Source: Sambucus nigra (taxonomy: Eukaryota; Streptophyta; Magnoliopsida; Dipsacales; Adoxaceae). Taken from it: a DNA stretch of 64,000 nucleotides. Both the position numbers and the translations under genes were made by a program. Below are positions 31,384-42,761 of the stretch, piece by piece; within the stretch, counting starts at the first letter, position 1; every line of letters begins with the position of its first letter. Location of the stretch: positions 530,579,755-530,643,754 of the forward strand of contig OX422215.1 in NCBI GenBank assembly GCA_949130495.1, written 5' to 3'. The notes under the pieces are model-generated. The model ran no database searches, was not told where the DNA came from, and was given only the letters and a program-made list of their open reading frames with translations.

Positions 31384-31707
31384 ATGCCATTTGAGTTCTC
31401 GAATGCGATCGAGGGAAGACCTAGTGTTTTGTCTAATTTAGATCCCGACACATGCATTTTTGAACCTCAGGGGAATCTAGGTTTAACATGTCCTTCCAAT
31501 TTTCATAGAGATGTTACCTTCTTGTCGGGACAAGTATGTTGCGATTCAATTGGGAATCACAAGGGTCTCACTCACGTTAGTCATCACGAACCTCAAGGTG
31601 TTCCCCTTATATATGGGGCCGGTCCCCACTTGTTTCGATTATTGGTTTACGATGCGAGGAAGAGGGAGACGAGGAGAGCATCGGATCCCGTACATGGGGT
31701 CGAATGA
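31384..31707 (+). pseudogene. Orphan ORF in place of Athila-1 pol
   Basis: A 107-codon frame (P-F-E-F-S-N-A-I-E-G-R-P, D-P-D-T-C-I-F-E-P-Q-G, S-G-Q-V-C-C-D-S-I-G) is nearly identical over its first 65 residues to the locus 2 copy at 59354-59641; after that a frameshift separates the two. I do not recognise the family. It lies where RT, RNase H and integrase should be. It could be a captured gene piece, a ruined pol fragment or chance. Confidence 0.4.
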
Positions 31708-33894
31708 GTTTTTACAAGGGAGAGAGAGGTCATCACACCCCCTAAGTGTATGGGGTGATCCATGTGTATATTAGTGAGTAAATTTAGTTTAAGGATAGTT
31801 TAGAGGTCCGTAGAGGTCACGAGTTAGGAAAGTTTTGAACACCACGTTGGGTTTCCATGCACGGGAGTGCGCAAGCACATTTCGAGAGTAAGGTTGAGGT
31901 GTCCCGAGTGTTTAGGGAGGCTTGATATACTTTAGAGAGAAGACGTCCAGGGTTAGAACACTTAGAATTGAAAAAATATGGCTTATTTGAAGTTTTAGGT
32001 AGCGAGTTTGGTCGAACCGCAGGCCGAACCGACTCGCCTACACACTCGAACCGGTTCGAATGACCTGATGACAGATTCTCCCCCAGCTGTGTTTTCCCAC
32101 CAAATTCAGTCACTCTTTTCCTCTTTTCACCCGTGATCCAACACCAATGGCCCTTCATATTAGCTCATTTGTTGTGATGTTTTTTTTCTCCTTCTTTATG
32201 TAGTTATTTTATGCTTTATCGTTTCATCATTGCCAGAACTATGTAATTTATCCTTTACCGCCTCGTAATAAATTGTAGTGAAAATGAAAAATTATCTTTT
32301 TAAATATTTGGTTGTTTTATTCTCGCACTTATTATTTTTTCTTATTTAGCTTTTAGTCCTTTTGATTGAGGACAATGCAAAAGTCTAAGTTATGGAGTGC
32401 ATATTTCTAAAGCTTTACAAATTTTTAAATGCCCTAAAATAAAAAAGTAGAAAATTTCAAAAATCCCCCCCCCCCCCCCCCAAATGGAAAACTCCGAAAA
32501 AGTCAAATATATTTTTCTTCAAAATAAATAAAAATTGAAATTCAAAACCTTCAAAAAGGTCGCAAAATTTTGTTTAGAGTCTCAATTTGAAAATTATTAA
32601 GTATTAAGAAGAAATTGACCAAAGATGGAAATTAAACGAAAGTTGACTTAACGAATAAGTGGGAAGATTAATAAACCCGGTGAGATTTGGAGGCTATCAT
32701 TATTTTTCGAGAAATTAAATCAATCCTAGTTATGATTAACTCTATGTTCGATTCAGTTTTAATTAAGTTGCTGAAGATCTAGAATTTTTATTTTGATCAG
32801 TTACGGGAAACGAGTGAAATGTTGTCTTGAAAAATGTTCTAAAATATCTCTAAATTAATTATAATCTCGAGACGCATATGGTAAAATAATGAGTAATTCG
32901 AATAAATGAAGTTAGGCCATTGTTTGTTACCCAAAAATAGTAGCCATAAAAACGTGTGAAAAAATATCCCTTTTTGCTAACCCAATTGAGCCAAATAAAT
33001 TTCTCAATTTCGTTTGATAACCCCAAAAGCCCATTTAGCCCGGAGTTGTGAAAATCAGAAAATTCATCTGGCAAGTCCAAATGGTGCAATAAAAAAAATA
33101 TAAGAAAAATGGGCAACAAAAAAAAAAGAAAAGAAAAAAAATAGAAAAAGAAAAGAAAAAGGGTAGAAGAAGAAAAGAAAAAGAGAAAAAGCCCGAAAAA
33201 GCGCCAGAGGACATAGTAAGCACAACTTTCCAACTCCGAAATTTCCTAACAATTTCTATATTTTTCAATACACCTTACAACCAGAGAAAGTCCTAACCGA
33301 GTCCGAATAACAAAAATAATTACCACGTGGAGAGCCTCAGACACTAAAAGATAATAAAAGATATTGATTAGTGTGAATAAGAACCGAAGTTTTTCGTATT
33401 CCGATGATGAGATCATTTCACCACAAAAATTCCGTCTTTCAATTTTGTGTGCATGAATTTATGTTCCATTATATTTACTCTTATAAATCACGCATACCGA
33501 GAGAAATAGCCACATTCCGAGTGATTCGTTTGTGAGTATATCCATGAGAATTGAATCAAAATGAATTTTTAGGAAGTAATATAATGATCAATCGATGGAA
33601 GTTAGCGGTTTAATTTTCGACTTCGCGGACACACACTACGATTTGAGACTATTGGATATAAATTTAAGATCACTATTTTTGAGGAATTTAAATTGTACAA
33701 TTTTTGAGTATTTTAATTTATTTTTATTTGAGTCGAATAACATAGGTGTTTACTAGCTTGTTGCATACGTTAAACGCAATCGATTGTCTGCGAAAAATGT
33801 AGTGTATCCCAATAAAGTTTTTGTGAGTTCCTTAACCCATACTCTTATTCATTTTCATTGATTGTGATGATCAAAGTTCTAAGTTAGGGGGGTT
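31708..33894 (+). mobile_element. Athila-1 3' non-coding region
   Basis: No coding domain is seen. Landmarks are a TCGAACCGGTTCGA palindrome at 32046-32059, the GAGGACAATG motif near 32368 typical of Athila 3' regions, a run of about 16 C (32466-32482), and a purine tract of about 100 bp (33090-33200) that gives spurious F/L-rich frames on the other strand. A G-rich polypurine tract (33880-33892) directly precedes the 3' LTR. Confidence 0.7.
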
Positions 33895-35331
33895 TGATTC
33901 GGTGTAAACATTTCATATTTATCCTCATAATTTAGGCATTTTTAGTATCCCGTGTAATTTAATTGAACCAAATTTATCATATATTCATGCTACTGACCCT
34001 ATTTGGCAAGTACATCTTGTTTTGTGTATTTTTCATATGTTTTAACGGTAATTAATGCAAGTAAAAACGAAAGAGAAATCGAAACAGTGAAAGAAATCCT
34101 AAGAAAAGAGAAGTCAAGGGCATTTTTGGAATTTTTCACCCGGAACTCGGAGACGGAGCCAACTGCAAAGTCGAAGAGCTTGAAGTCACGAGAAAACTAG
34201 AAAAATGGAACCTTAATTCGGGCTACGATGAAGGAGTTACGTCAATTTTAAGTCAAAAATCAAAGAAAATTGAGGGAGTCAATGTCACCCAAATCGGGTC
34301 ACCCAGAACTGGTTCAGCATACCTAAAGCACGAATTTGTGTTTAATGCTGATTTTTTCTTGAGTTGGTTTTAAGTGGGACTCTTGCAAAAAATGTGTGGG
34401 AAGTTTTAGTTAGTTTTTGGAGAGAATTTTTATGAGTTTTTTGACCTACAAAGAAAGAGGAGAAGAGGTAAGAAGATAGTTTCAATTTTGTTCATCAAGC
34501 TTACACTTTTATGGATAAATGTTATAGATTTTTATTAATAGAGTTTTTCTTTCTTCTCCCTCGTTCTTGAAGTAAAATTATTTACATGCTATGTTTATTT
34601 TCTGAGATTCCAAGCTTTTCATGCATGTTTAGAGATAGTTTCATTATGACTTCGATTACATGCAACGTAGATATTATGCTTTCTAATAATTACACCATGT
34701 CAGACTAGTTTTATAGAGGGTTAGGGTATATGAACCCAAACTAGGTGATGAGTTGGGTATAAAATTGAATAAAAATACGGAGATAACTTGAAGACTTGAG
34801 GTTTTGTCAAAACACATATTATAGATATCTTAACCTCGTTTGCCCTAGGTAACCGATGTATTTGAGAGTATAATATGCGCATCGACAATCTAATCATTCA
34901 TGTTAAATTTATTACATATGAATTCTTGTGCGGAGTTCAATCCTTATATAGTTGATTGTTTGAAATGTTTAACGCTTTCTATGAATTATTAATATAATTT
35001 TTAACCTTTTATATCCAACGAATGTATCGACGATGTGGGGGAATGTACTCCAATCCTATTTTCCCATAAAACCACTTTATTGTCATCGCATGCGCAGTTA
35101 ATTCATTAGTTGAATTAGTTTGCTTTAGTTAATTACAAGATCTCAAAACAATCATCCTTTCCTTCTTTTCGTTAGTCAAACATAATATTTTTCATCTTTC
35201 GTATTCGTAGTCACATCTTATGTCCTATTCCCTGGGTTCGATACCACACTTTCTCGAATTATTAGTTACGTAATCGGCTTACACTTGAGCCGATATAATT
35301 ACGAACTAAAGACACTTTTAAAGTCCCTTCA
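33895..35331 (+). mobile_element. Athila-1 3' LTR (1437 bp)
   Basis: It starts TGATTCGGTG after a purine tract and ends AAAGTCCCTTCA. The locus 2 copy (61886-63325) has the same ends. At 34059-34236 it carries a cassette also present in the copia A and B LTRs, followed by GAACTGGTTC at 34306-34315. It is followed directly by copia D gag, into which the element was presumably inserted. Confidence 0.8.
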
Positions 35332-36160
35332 TAAAGAACAATAAATCGAGGGAGATGTGAGTGAGGGTGAAGAAGAGGATACGAAAGATTTGCTAGCTGC
35401 ATTCAATGAATTGTATGCAAAAACTTTGAAGATCAATATGGAAAACTTGAAGTTAGAATCTAAGTTGAAGGAATGTCCCATAGGTAATAATAATGATGCT
35501 TTAATTAAGGATCTTAGGGAATGTGAGAATATTCTTTGAGATAAGCTAGAGTATGTCGAGGGAGAGAGAGATAGTTTGTGAGGTTTGATGGAGGCTATGT
35601 AAAATGAGGTTTTATAGTTTGAGAAGTCTAGGCGTTTGCTCGAGTCTAGGATTGGTGAGCTTGAGGAGAGATTGAGAGATTCAAGTAAGGTAAATTTTAA
35701 TTTGGAGTCTAGTTCAGAAAAGCTAGATAAGATGTTAGTCACCGTCCAAATCAAGGATGATCGGTGTGGTATTGGCTTCAATGATCATGTTGCACCCATT
35801 CCCAAAGCCAAAATCATGCATGCGATAGATCCACCTAGGAACACTAGGAAAGAGATACCAAGGAAGTTTAGGATAGAGCCAACTAGAAATATTATTATTG
35901 GACCACCTTTAGGTAACACTCACTACCATATCTACACTTACACTCATTGCAATATTCAAGGTCATCTTAGGCGATTCTGTTACAAACTTCAAAATGTTCC
36001 TAGTAAGTTTAATAATAGACTCACTTTGATTCCCAAAATCCCCATGCGTCATAACACATCTATTTGGGTTAGGAAATTGGACTTAGAGGCTTTTGGACTT
36101 TTACTTCATGACTCTCATTTGATTGCACGTGATTCTCCTTGTGTTAGATCTTTTGGTTGA
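35332..36160 (+). pseudogene. Copia D gag-like remnant, locus 1
   Basis: One frame with four stops (about 35538, 35579, 35600, 35614; all TGA, TAA or TAG explainable by C-to-T) encodes an acidic start, a coiled coil like that of copia A (N-E-L-Y-A-x-T-L-K, E-R-D-S-L, R-I-G-E-L-E), P-P-R-N-x-R repeats and a zinc knuckle in which the first cysteine is tyrosine (Y-T-H-C...H-x4-C). It ends W-V-R-K-x-D-L-E-A. The 5' half of the element is missing left of the Athila insertion. Confidence 0.75.
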
Positions 36161-37831
36161 TCGTGTTAGTTATTTCTCATACGCTAGTTATGCTTCATGA
36201 TATATCTTTGCTAGTGTTATGGCATGTGTACTTTTTATATTATATTTTTCTTTTATTGAGGCTTATTTGAAAAAATATAAAAATATTTCTGGTTTTATAT
36301 ATTTTTTTGAAAATACAAAAAGATTTTGTTTTTGAAAAATATTTTGAAAAGTTCAAAGAAATTTTCGGTTTTTGTATATTTTAGTTTTACACATTTGGTA
36401 TGGCATATTGGTGTGTTTGAATTCATTTCATTCTGTACTTTCCATGCAGCTAGGACATTTGGTTATGACTTTGGATGCTTAGATTGTTCTGAACCATGTT
36501 TATGGAGTTGTTTCGACAATGATTTTCTTTATGGATTCGACTTTGTATTTGCCCCCTCACACACATGAATGATCTTATTGGATTTTGACTTCATAATGTA
36601 CATTTGAGCTTCGTGAGATGTTCTCCTATCAATCTTGTCATCTACATATTTATTTGACTATCGAGGATTTGTTCATGTAAGAAGCTTTTCCCGTGAGGAT
36701 TTTGTTTTTTATTGAAAATATGATGCGTGCACGGTAAAGGATTGCGAGAGAATAATAATCTCGTCATGAAATCCACCGTTTAAAAGAGCCCGAAAAAACC
36801 AAGATAATCAAAAGAATAACATGCCAAAAAGGGGCAATTAGTTTAGTTTGATGTATTCATTCAAAAGAAAAGAAAAGATATATTTTGAGGGAGTTTGGAT
36901 TGAATATCAAAGGGTTTACACAATGAAAATGTATCATAGTCAAGCTTATTTTGTCATGACGCCATTGATTTGTAGAATCATTAAAATTCTAGGCTTGTGT
37001 GCATTGTGCTTTTTTTGTTCATTAAGTTCAACTATATTAGTCACTTGAGTCTAAATCTTAGTTTGATAAAGTTTTGCGGCCAATTATAAATTCTTCAACA
37101 TATTTGAATGGTTGGGTTATAATTCTTTTGTTTCTAGTTCACGCCAATTCATTCCATTCCATACGTTTGGACACATCGATACTATGCTAGTGTGTAAAGC
37201 TTGTGTGTTTTATGGTCTTTTATACCTGTATATGTGTGCCGAATTTACTTAGATATATTTTTCATATATTTTATATGGTATGTTCATTGTATTTGTGAAA
37301 TTTGCATTTTTTTTAAAATTGAAAAATTCTAAAAATAGTTGGTTGTGATTGCTTTTGAGTTTATCCTTACTTGAGTTTAATTGATATATATTTGATATAC
37401 GTGTCATGGCACTCTGTATTTAGTTGTGCTTATTATTTTCCTTGTGTATTTTGGACAAATAAATGGCGAGAAAGAATTATGAATTATGGGGGAGTGAGAA
37501 TTTGAATTATGGGGGAGACTCGAGAATTGATTTACTTGATTTGATTTATGTTTATCTCATTTCAAACTCAATACTTCATGAAGGTATTTGGTTTGTTAAT
37601 TGTGTGTAGGACTTTGATGATCATTTGGAAAGCACATTAAAGAATCGCAAGGATAGCAAAGAGATTTCAAGATTTCAATGTTGAAGATTTTGAAGAGAAT
37701 TTGAAGACTTGCATATTTAGTATCTTTACGGTTTTTGGGTTGCATGTGAGGGTATTATATTTGTATAGGATTTTTGTACTGATAATTCAAATTATTTTTA
37801 TTTTGTACCGGCATAGACATAGGGGGAGATT
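36161..37831 (+). mobile_element. Copia D internal 3' non-coding region
   Basis: No coding sequence. It keeps the shared block (CCACCGTTTAAAAGAGCCCG near 36770) and three purine tracts with GGGGGAG near 37488-37510, plus a final AGGGGGAGAT next to the LTR. The last 500 bp reappear inverted at 3788-4283. Confidence 0.7.
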
Positions 37832-38696
37832 TGAAAGGACATATTTTCAATAGTCCCGAGGTTACATTGTGTATGTCGTATACCGCTACAACTGTCAAAG
37901 AAAGTTCACGATCATTTGTTCAAGAAGGCGGATCCGAATATCAAGTTTCTTCAACAACAGACATCTAGAAGATTGATTTTGGTAAGGAATGTGTTTAAGT
38001 TTAGTAAATGCTTTACTTTAGTATTGGGATATTTTTCAATTTTTTTTAATTAAAATGAGGCAATTTTTCTAAGTCAAAATAATTTTTGGAAGACCTGTAG
38101 GCGATCTTTTTAAAAAAAAAACTGCTCATGTCGTTCAAACGAAATAGGCCTATCGTTCAAACTCCCAAAACATCTAGTTTTTTATTCACCAAAACATCCC
38201 AATTTTTTGTGAATAATTAGTGGAACCCAAATACTTTTGTGGAAGTTTATCTTTATAGAGTGCCATTTTTACTGCTAGATTGGTAGTTCTCGTGGAAGAT
38301 GATTGCAGACGACTACGGTCATTGGGGATACTCGAGGCAATTCACTGTTGAAGGAAGAGTTGCGGTTCTTGAGGTTCTTTTGGTAATCTTTGCTGATTTT
38401 AGGTTGCGATCTATGTAAGTTTTCTGCAAAAAATTCATTGCAGATTTCTCTATGTAATTATAAGTTGAGATTTACATTATATAGTGAAATAAAAGTTTTT
38501 ACCCGAAAGGGATTTTTTCCTAAAATTGTGCCTTTCCCGACATGCTTTATTTACTTAATGATTTGAATCATTTAGATGCATGTTTGGGGTTTAAGAAGAT
38601 AAAATTGGTTTAAATAAATTGATTCTCATACTTGGTGTATAATAAATTTGGAAAATGGTTGTCTTTTGATAAAACACACACAAAAGGGCATTCTCA
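37832..38696 (+). mobile_element. Copia D 3' LTR (about 865 bp)
   Basis: It starts TGAAAGGACATA after a purine tract. The end is inferred at CATTCTCA (38696), because related LTRs end in CTCTCA; no PBS follows to prove it. TCGTTCAAACGA motifs lie at about 38130-38160, AATAAA near 38488 and the CCCGAAAGGG hairpin at 38502-38511. Confidence 0.65.
38502..38511 (+). terminator. Post-poly(A) hairpin with GAAA loop in the copia D LTR
   Basis: CCC-GAAA-GGG directly after the AATAAA region. The inverted copy at 3121-3130 is identical. In families B and C the same place holds TACG and TTCG loops on the same stem. Confidence 0.6.
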
Positions 38697-39763
38697 ATAA
38701 CCTTATTAATGTTAGATTATTGTTTTACTTTTTTAATGGCATTGTTATGTTGTTTGGTTCCGAAGTAATTTAAATGTTTGTATTTTTTTACCGCCTCTAT
38801 TTCTATTTATATAGCATATCTCCATTTCGTAGTATTAGATATATTATATGTTGGAATTTATGGTAATTATTTAAGTTGATGAAATTAGATTTTGTTCAAC
38901 TTTAGGGTTAACTTAATATCGGATCTGCACGTCTTTTGAGATGGTTTGAAGGTATAACCCATTATCCTTCGTGAGGAGTATAACGTGGTATGCTCATATG
39001 CATAAAACTATAAATTAATAAATGAGAAATTCTAGTATAATGTACCCACTTGGAACCTAGTATTTGGTTAAAGTCTTATATTAAAGCTCTTATTACACAT
39101 AGGAAGAATGTGAAAAAAGGGTGTAGTATATTATAATCCATCTTGGCTTAAAAGATTGGTGCCCCTAGGATATCCCAACTCTCTGAAGAAGGGAGGACCT
39201 ACATAGGCTCGAATTAACTTCCAAACCCATCGACTCTGGCTCAACAGGTGATTGGGTCATGGGCCATAGTTTTGGGCAAAGTATTAACTTTGGGGGCTAA
39301 ATTTTATTGGACTTTTAATTTAATTTTTGGGTTTTATTTTCTAGCCTAATTTATTACTTCAGTTTTTAATTATTTTATCTCGCCAGTTATGGTTGTTGAG
39401 AAGTTTTATTTTAATAGTTTTATCCCAATAATTGCGACTATTGGAATATTTTCCAACCGTTCTTAACCACCAATTATTTATTATGAATGGGTGGATTTAG
39501 TTTCATTTTTAATTATTAGTTTTTCTTACAACTTTTGTTTGGGGTTGTCTCATTTTTATGTCCAAAAGTAGAGTTTTTTCCATTTTTGGTTCGCCGGAAG
39601 ACTTGTAACTTTGAGTGTTACTATTGTATGTTGTGAGTGTTGTATTGTTGGAGATCTTTGTCATTGAGTCCGCAGAGCACCAACGTGAGGCAAATATTAT
39701 CTTAAGGTGAGAGTGTCCAACACTTACCTTAATCAAATATCATCTTAAGGTCAGAGTGAACTT
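38697..39763. other. Low-copy intergenic DNA
   Basis: No other copy exists in the window and no gene is recognised. A short direct repeat with ATCTTAAGGT at about 39693-39715 and 39735-39758 lies just before the copia RT remnant. Confidence 0.4.
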
Positions 39764-40660
39764 CCACCAGGAAGTAAACCTCTTAGATGCAAGTGGATAT
39801 TCAAGAGAAATTTGAAAGTTAATGCTCAATTGAAAAATACAAAACTAGATTTGTAGCTAACGACTATAAGTAAATGGAAGGATTTGATTATTTTGATACT
39901 TACTCATCTGTTACGAGAATAATATCCATTCGAATGTTAATAGCTATTGCAGCATTACATAATCTTAAGATGCATCAAATGAATGTAAAATCACCATCTT
40001 ATATGGTGAGTTAAATGAAGAGAAACATACGTAACAACCACAAGAGTTAAAAGTTCCATAAAAAGAAAGGAAGTGCGTAGACCTTTTAAATCCATTTATG
40101 GATTATAACAAGCATCTAAACAATGGCATGGAAAATCTCACAACACAATAATGTAAAATGGATTTAAAATTAATGAGTCTAATAAATGTGTTTACATTAA
40201 AAACACTACAATTGATTATGTCATTGTTTGTCTTTTTGTAGATCATATGCTTACTATTGGAAATAATAAAGATATCATTAAATCATACTAAGAGAATCTT
40301 GTTTAACTAATTGGATTTGAAAGATATGGGTATTGTTGATGTTATATTAGGAATTAAAATTTATAAAACATGAGATAGGCTCTAATTATATTGAAGAGAT
40401 AATTGATATGTTTGGTAAATGTAGTGATAACATTCCATAACACCTATTTATCCAAATATTCATTTATATAAAAATACTGTAATTGGTATATCTCAATTGC
40501 AATACTCTCGAATCATCAGTAGTTTAATGTACTCGGCAAGATATTACTTACTCAGAATGAGTAGGTATACAAGTAATCCCGGTGAAGACCATTGGAAAGC
40601 ATAATAAGGTTTATTAGATATCTAAGATATATCATTAATAATGTATTTAACTACATCATA
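39764..40660 (+). pseudogene. Copia reverse transcriptase remnant (RVT_2)
   Basis: With frameshifts the plus strand reads P-P-G-S-K-P-L-R-C-K-W-I-F-K-R, D-Y-F-D-T-Y-S, I-A-A-L-H-N-L, S-L-Y-G-like remnants and W-H-G-K-near 40120, and V-D-H-M-L-x-I-G near 40239-40260, where the catalytic D-D has become D-H. It ends with H-W-K-A-like and R-Y-L-R-Y near 40600-40630. This is the plant copia RT with many lesions and no LTRs nearby, so it is an old, separate insertion unrelated to families A-D. Confidence 0.8.

Positions 40661-40690
<30 letters not shown>
40657..40690. repeat. (TA)n microsatellite
   Basis: An almost pure alternating TA run of about 34 bases with one CA interruption, at the end of the copia RT remnant. 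Confidence 0.8.
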
Positions 40691-40691
<1 letters not shown>

Positions 40692-41984
40692 TCTTTTTGT
40701 ATATACTATATATACAAAAATGGCTAATCTTTTCTTATTGTCATTCTGAAAAGAAAATTTTAATCAATGAAAATAAATGTGGAAGGTATTGTAAAGATTT
40801 AAAGGAATCACCCAATGCAAATTTGACTTATATAGTAACTTTTCTTAATAAATATTTTTTTCTTGAGTTGATTTATTACATGTGTGTATTACAATCTTGC
40901 ACATGATATTTAAAGAAAATATGGGATGGTATATATTAACATTATTGCATTTGCACAAAAAATCTAATAGTTTATACTTGCTTCAAATATTGATTAATCC
41001 AACTACATTATTTTTTTTATTCTTGAAAAAGATCAAATGAAAAATCTTTGCTAGACATGATTGAGAACTATATACCAGGTATTAATATAACTCTTTTTGT
41101 AAGCAGTCTTCTAACTCTTTGATCCTCTTAATTCATATCAATGTAGATATGTTTGATTTATATGTGTTTGACCAAATTTTTAGGTGAATTTATTTTTTAA
41201 TTTTTAGCCAAAATTTTATCTTCTACACCAACCATTCATAAATGTTGTCTATATGACCGTAAGCATGGCATTTAGACAATTGCAAATACATGTTAAAAGA
41301 AGATCTGCAAACAACTCATGCATCGCTCGGATCTAAAATCTAATTTATGTATAAAGGGTGTCTCTTGGTGTTGCTTTGCCACGTGATTTAAAACTCTATG
41401 TGCAATTAAGAGAAAATACACTCACCCTTATTAGGCTCAACCCCATTCACATGCCCCCCTCCATCTGACTCCAAAATGCAAACTCCTCTTCACTTTCCAT
41501 CAAATTTGCTAAACATTTTCGTCTGCACTTTTTTGCATTGGGCAAGGCATGTTATACATTTGAGCCACTTCATATTCTTAATTTTCGGACACTCATTATA
41601 GAACATGCATATTTGAAGTCATAGGGCACAACATATCTATATAACAATGTAGGCTATATATTTCAAAGTGTAATAAAACCATGCTTAGGAGCTTAAATTA
41701 ATGCTCAGTGATGTTTTTTTTTAAATTTTAGTTTCTATGCATATCTTTACTACAAGAGTTGTATTACTTTATGGAGGTGATATCTATTTATATGGTTCAA
41801 GTAATTTAGCATTGCAGGCGTGATGAGTGTTTTTCACCAAATCAGTATTATCCAAGGATTTTAAATTGTCTGCGCATTGAGCCTAGTATTAAATATTAAT
41901 TGGATCCGCCTAAAACATCTTCGCATAAATGAAAGAGAGATATTTGTGTCCTAAAAATAGGTCCTGCTCTGTGTCAATGTGTCA
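40691..41984. other. Low-copy intergenic DNA downstream of the MYB gene
   Basis: No domain or repeat shared with the rest of the window is seen. A CCACGTG box lies near 41380, without any gene start that would give it meaning. Confidence 0.35.
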
Positions 41985-42035
41985 TTATTTCAGATCCCCG
42001 GGTTGAAGCGGAAACAGGAGCAACGATACATCGAC
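41985..42035 (-). other. Candidate short terminal exon of the DUO1-like MYB gene
   Basis: On the minus strand a pyrimidine-rich stretch ends TTTGATCCAG at 42036. The next bases read V-D-V-S-L-L-L-F-P-L-Q-P-G-D-L-K and stop (TAA 41987-41985), in the phase set by the donor at 42401. It would add only 16 residues. It may be chance; DUO1 proteins normally have a long acidic C-terminal region, not seen here. Confidence 0.25.
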
Positions 42036-42401
42036 CTGGATCAAATAAATAGAAAAAGCAATGTTAGGAAGGCATTTTGTCATCGTCACATTGGTTGGTG
42101 CATGGATCAAATGAGTTCCATTAAAATCATATTAAAAAACATCACGCAATGTGGCGAAGACTCATCACAGGTTGACCCACAATATTTTTGAAACACTTTC
42201 CAGAAAATTGTAAATGCCCCATAGAATTAAAAAAAATGACTTGTAAAATGAGAATATGAGGAGAAATATTATTCAAAAAATTTCTGAAGAACTAATGTCA
42301 TAAAACATATTAAATCTTCACACAAATATGTATTCAAATCTATATGGTTAATAGGAATGAAAAAAAAACTTTATGGTTAATAAATTGACCCAATTTCTTA
42401 C

Positions 42402-42588
42402 CTCAGTAGACGGTGGTGGTGGCGACGGCAAAATCCTTGAAAAACTCCTTTGTCTATTATGCCAAAAATTCTTCACATCATTATCCGTCCTTCCGGGGAA
42501 ATTCGTCGCAATCCGCGACCATTTATTCCCAAACTTCACTTGAAGATCAATCACCACCCTCTCCTCCTCTGCCGAAAACTTCACCCGA
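42402..42588 (-). CDS. DUO1-like MYB exon 2 (R3 repeat)
   Basis: The acceptor CAAAGCAG ends at 42589; the exon opens N-R-V-K-F-S-A-E-E-E-R and runs through R3 and a serine/proline tail. It ends at ACTGAG|GTAAGA (42402/42401), a strong donor, so at least one more exon is expected. Without splicing the frame would run on only to 42348. Confidence 0.8.
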
Positions 42589-42730
42589 CTGCTTTGAAGT
42601 AAATAAAAGAAAAAAAAACATCATATGCATTTTCAACAAATGTACACATGCACAAACTAAAATCAAGAAAACCCAGGGACGAAACCAGGATTTAATCTTT
42701 GGGGGGGGCCAAAAGTTTACAAAATAAAAA

Positions 42731-42761
<31 letters not shown>

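Noticed and set aside
33035..33268. F/L-rich open frames on the minus strand, like membrane proteins
   Set aside because: They are the complement of a purine tract in the Athila 3' region. The same is seen at 61017-61214. No start context or homologue is recognised.
41979..42191. 70-codon plus-strand frame near the MYB gene
   Set aside because: No domain, no start context and single copy; it overlaps the candidate last MYB exon on the other strand.
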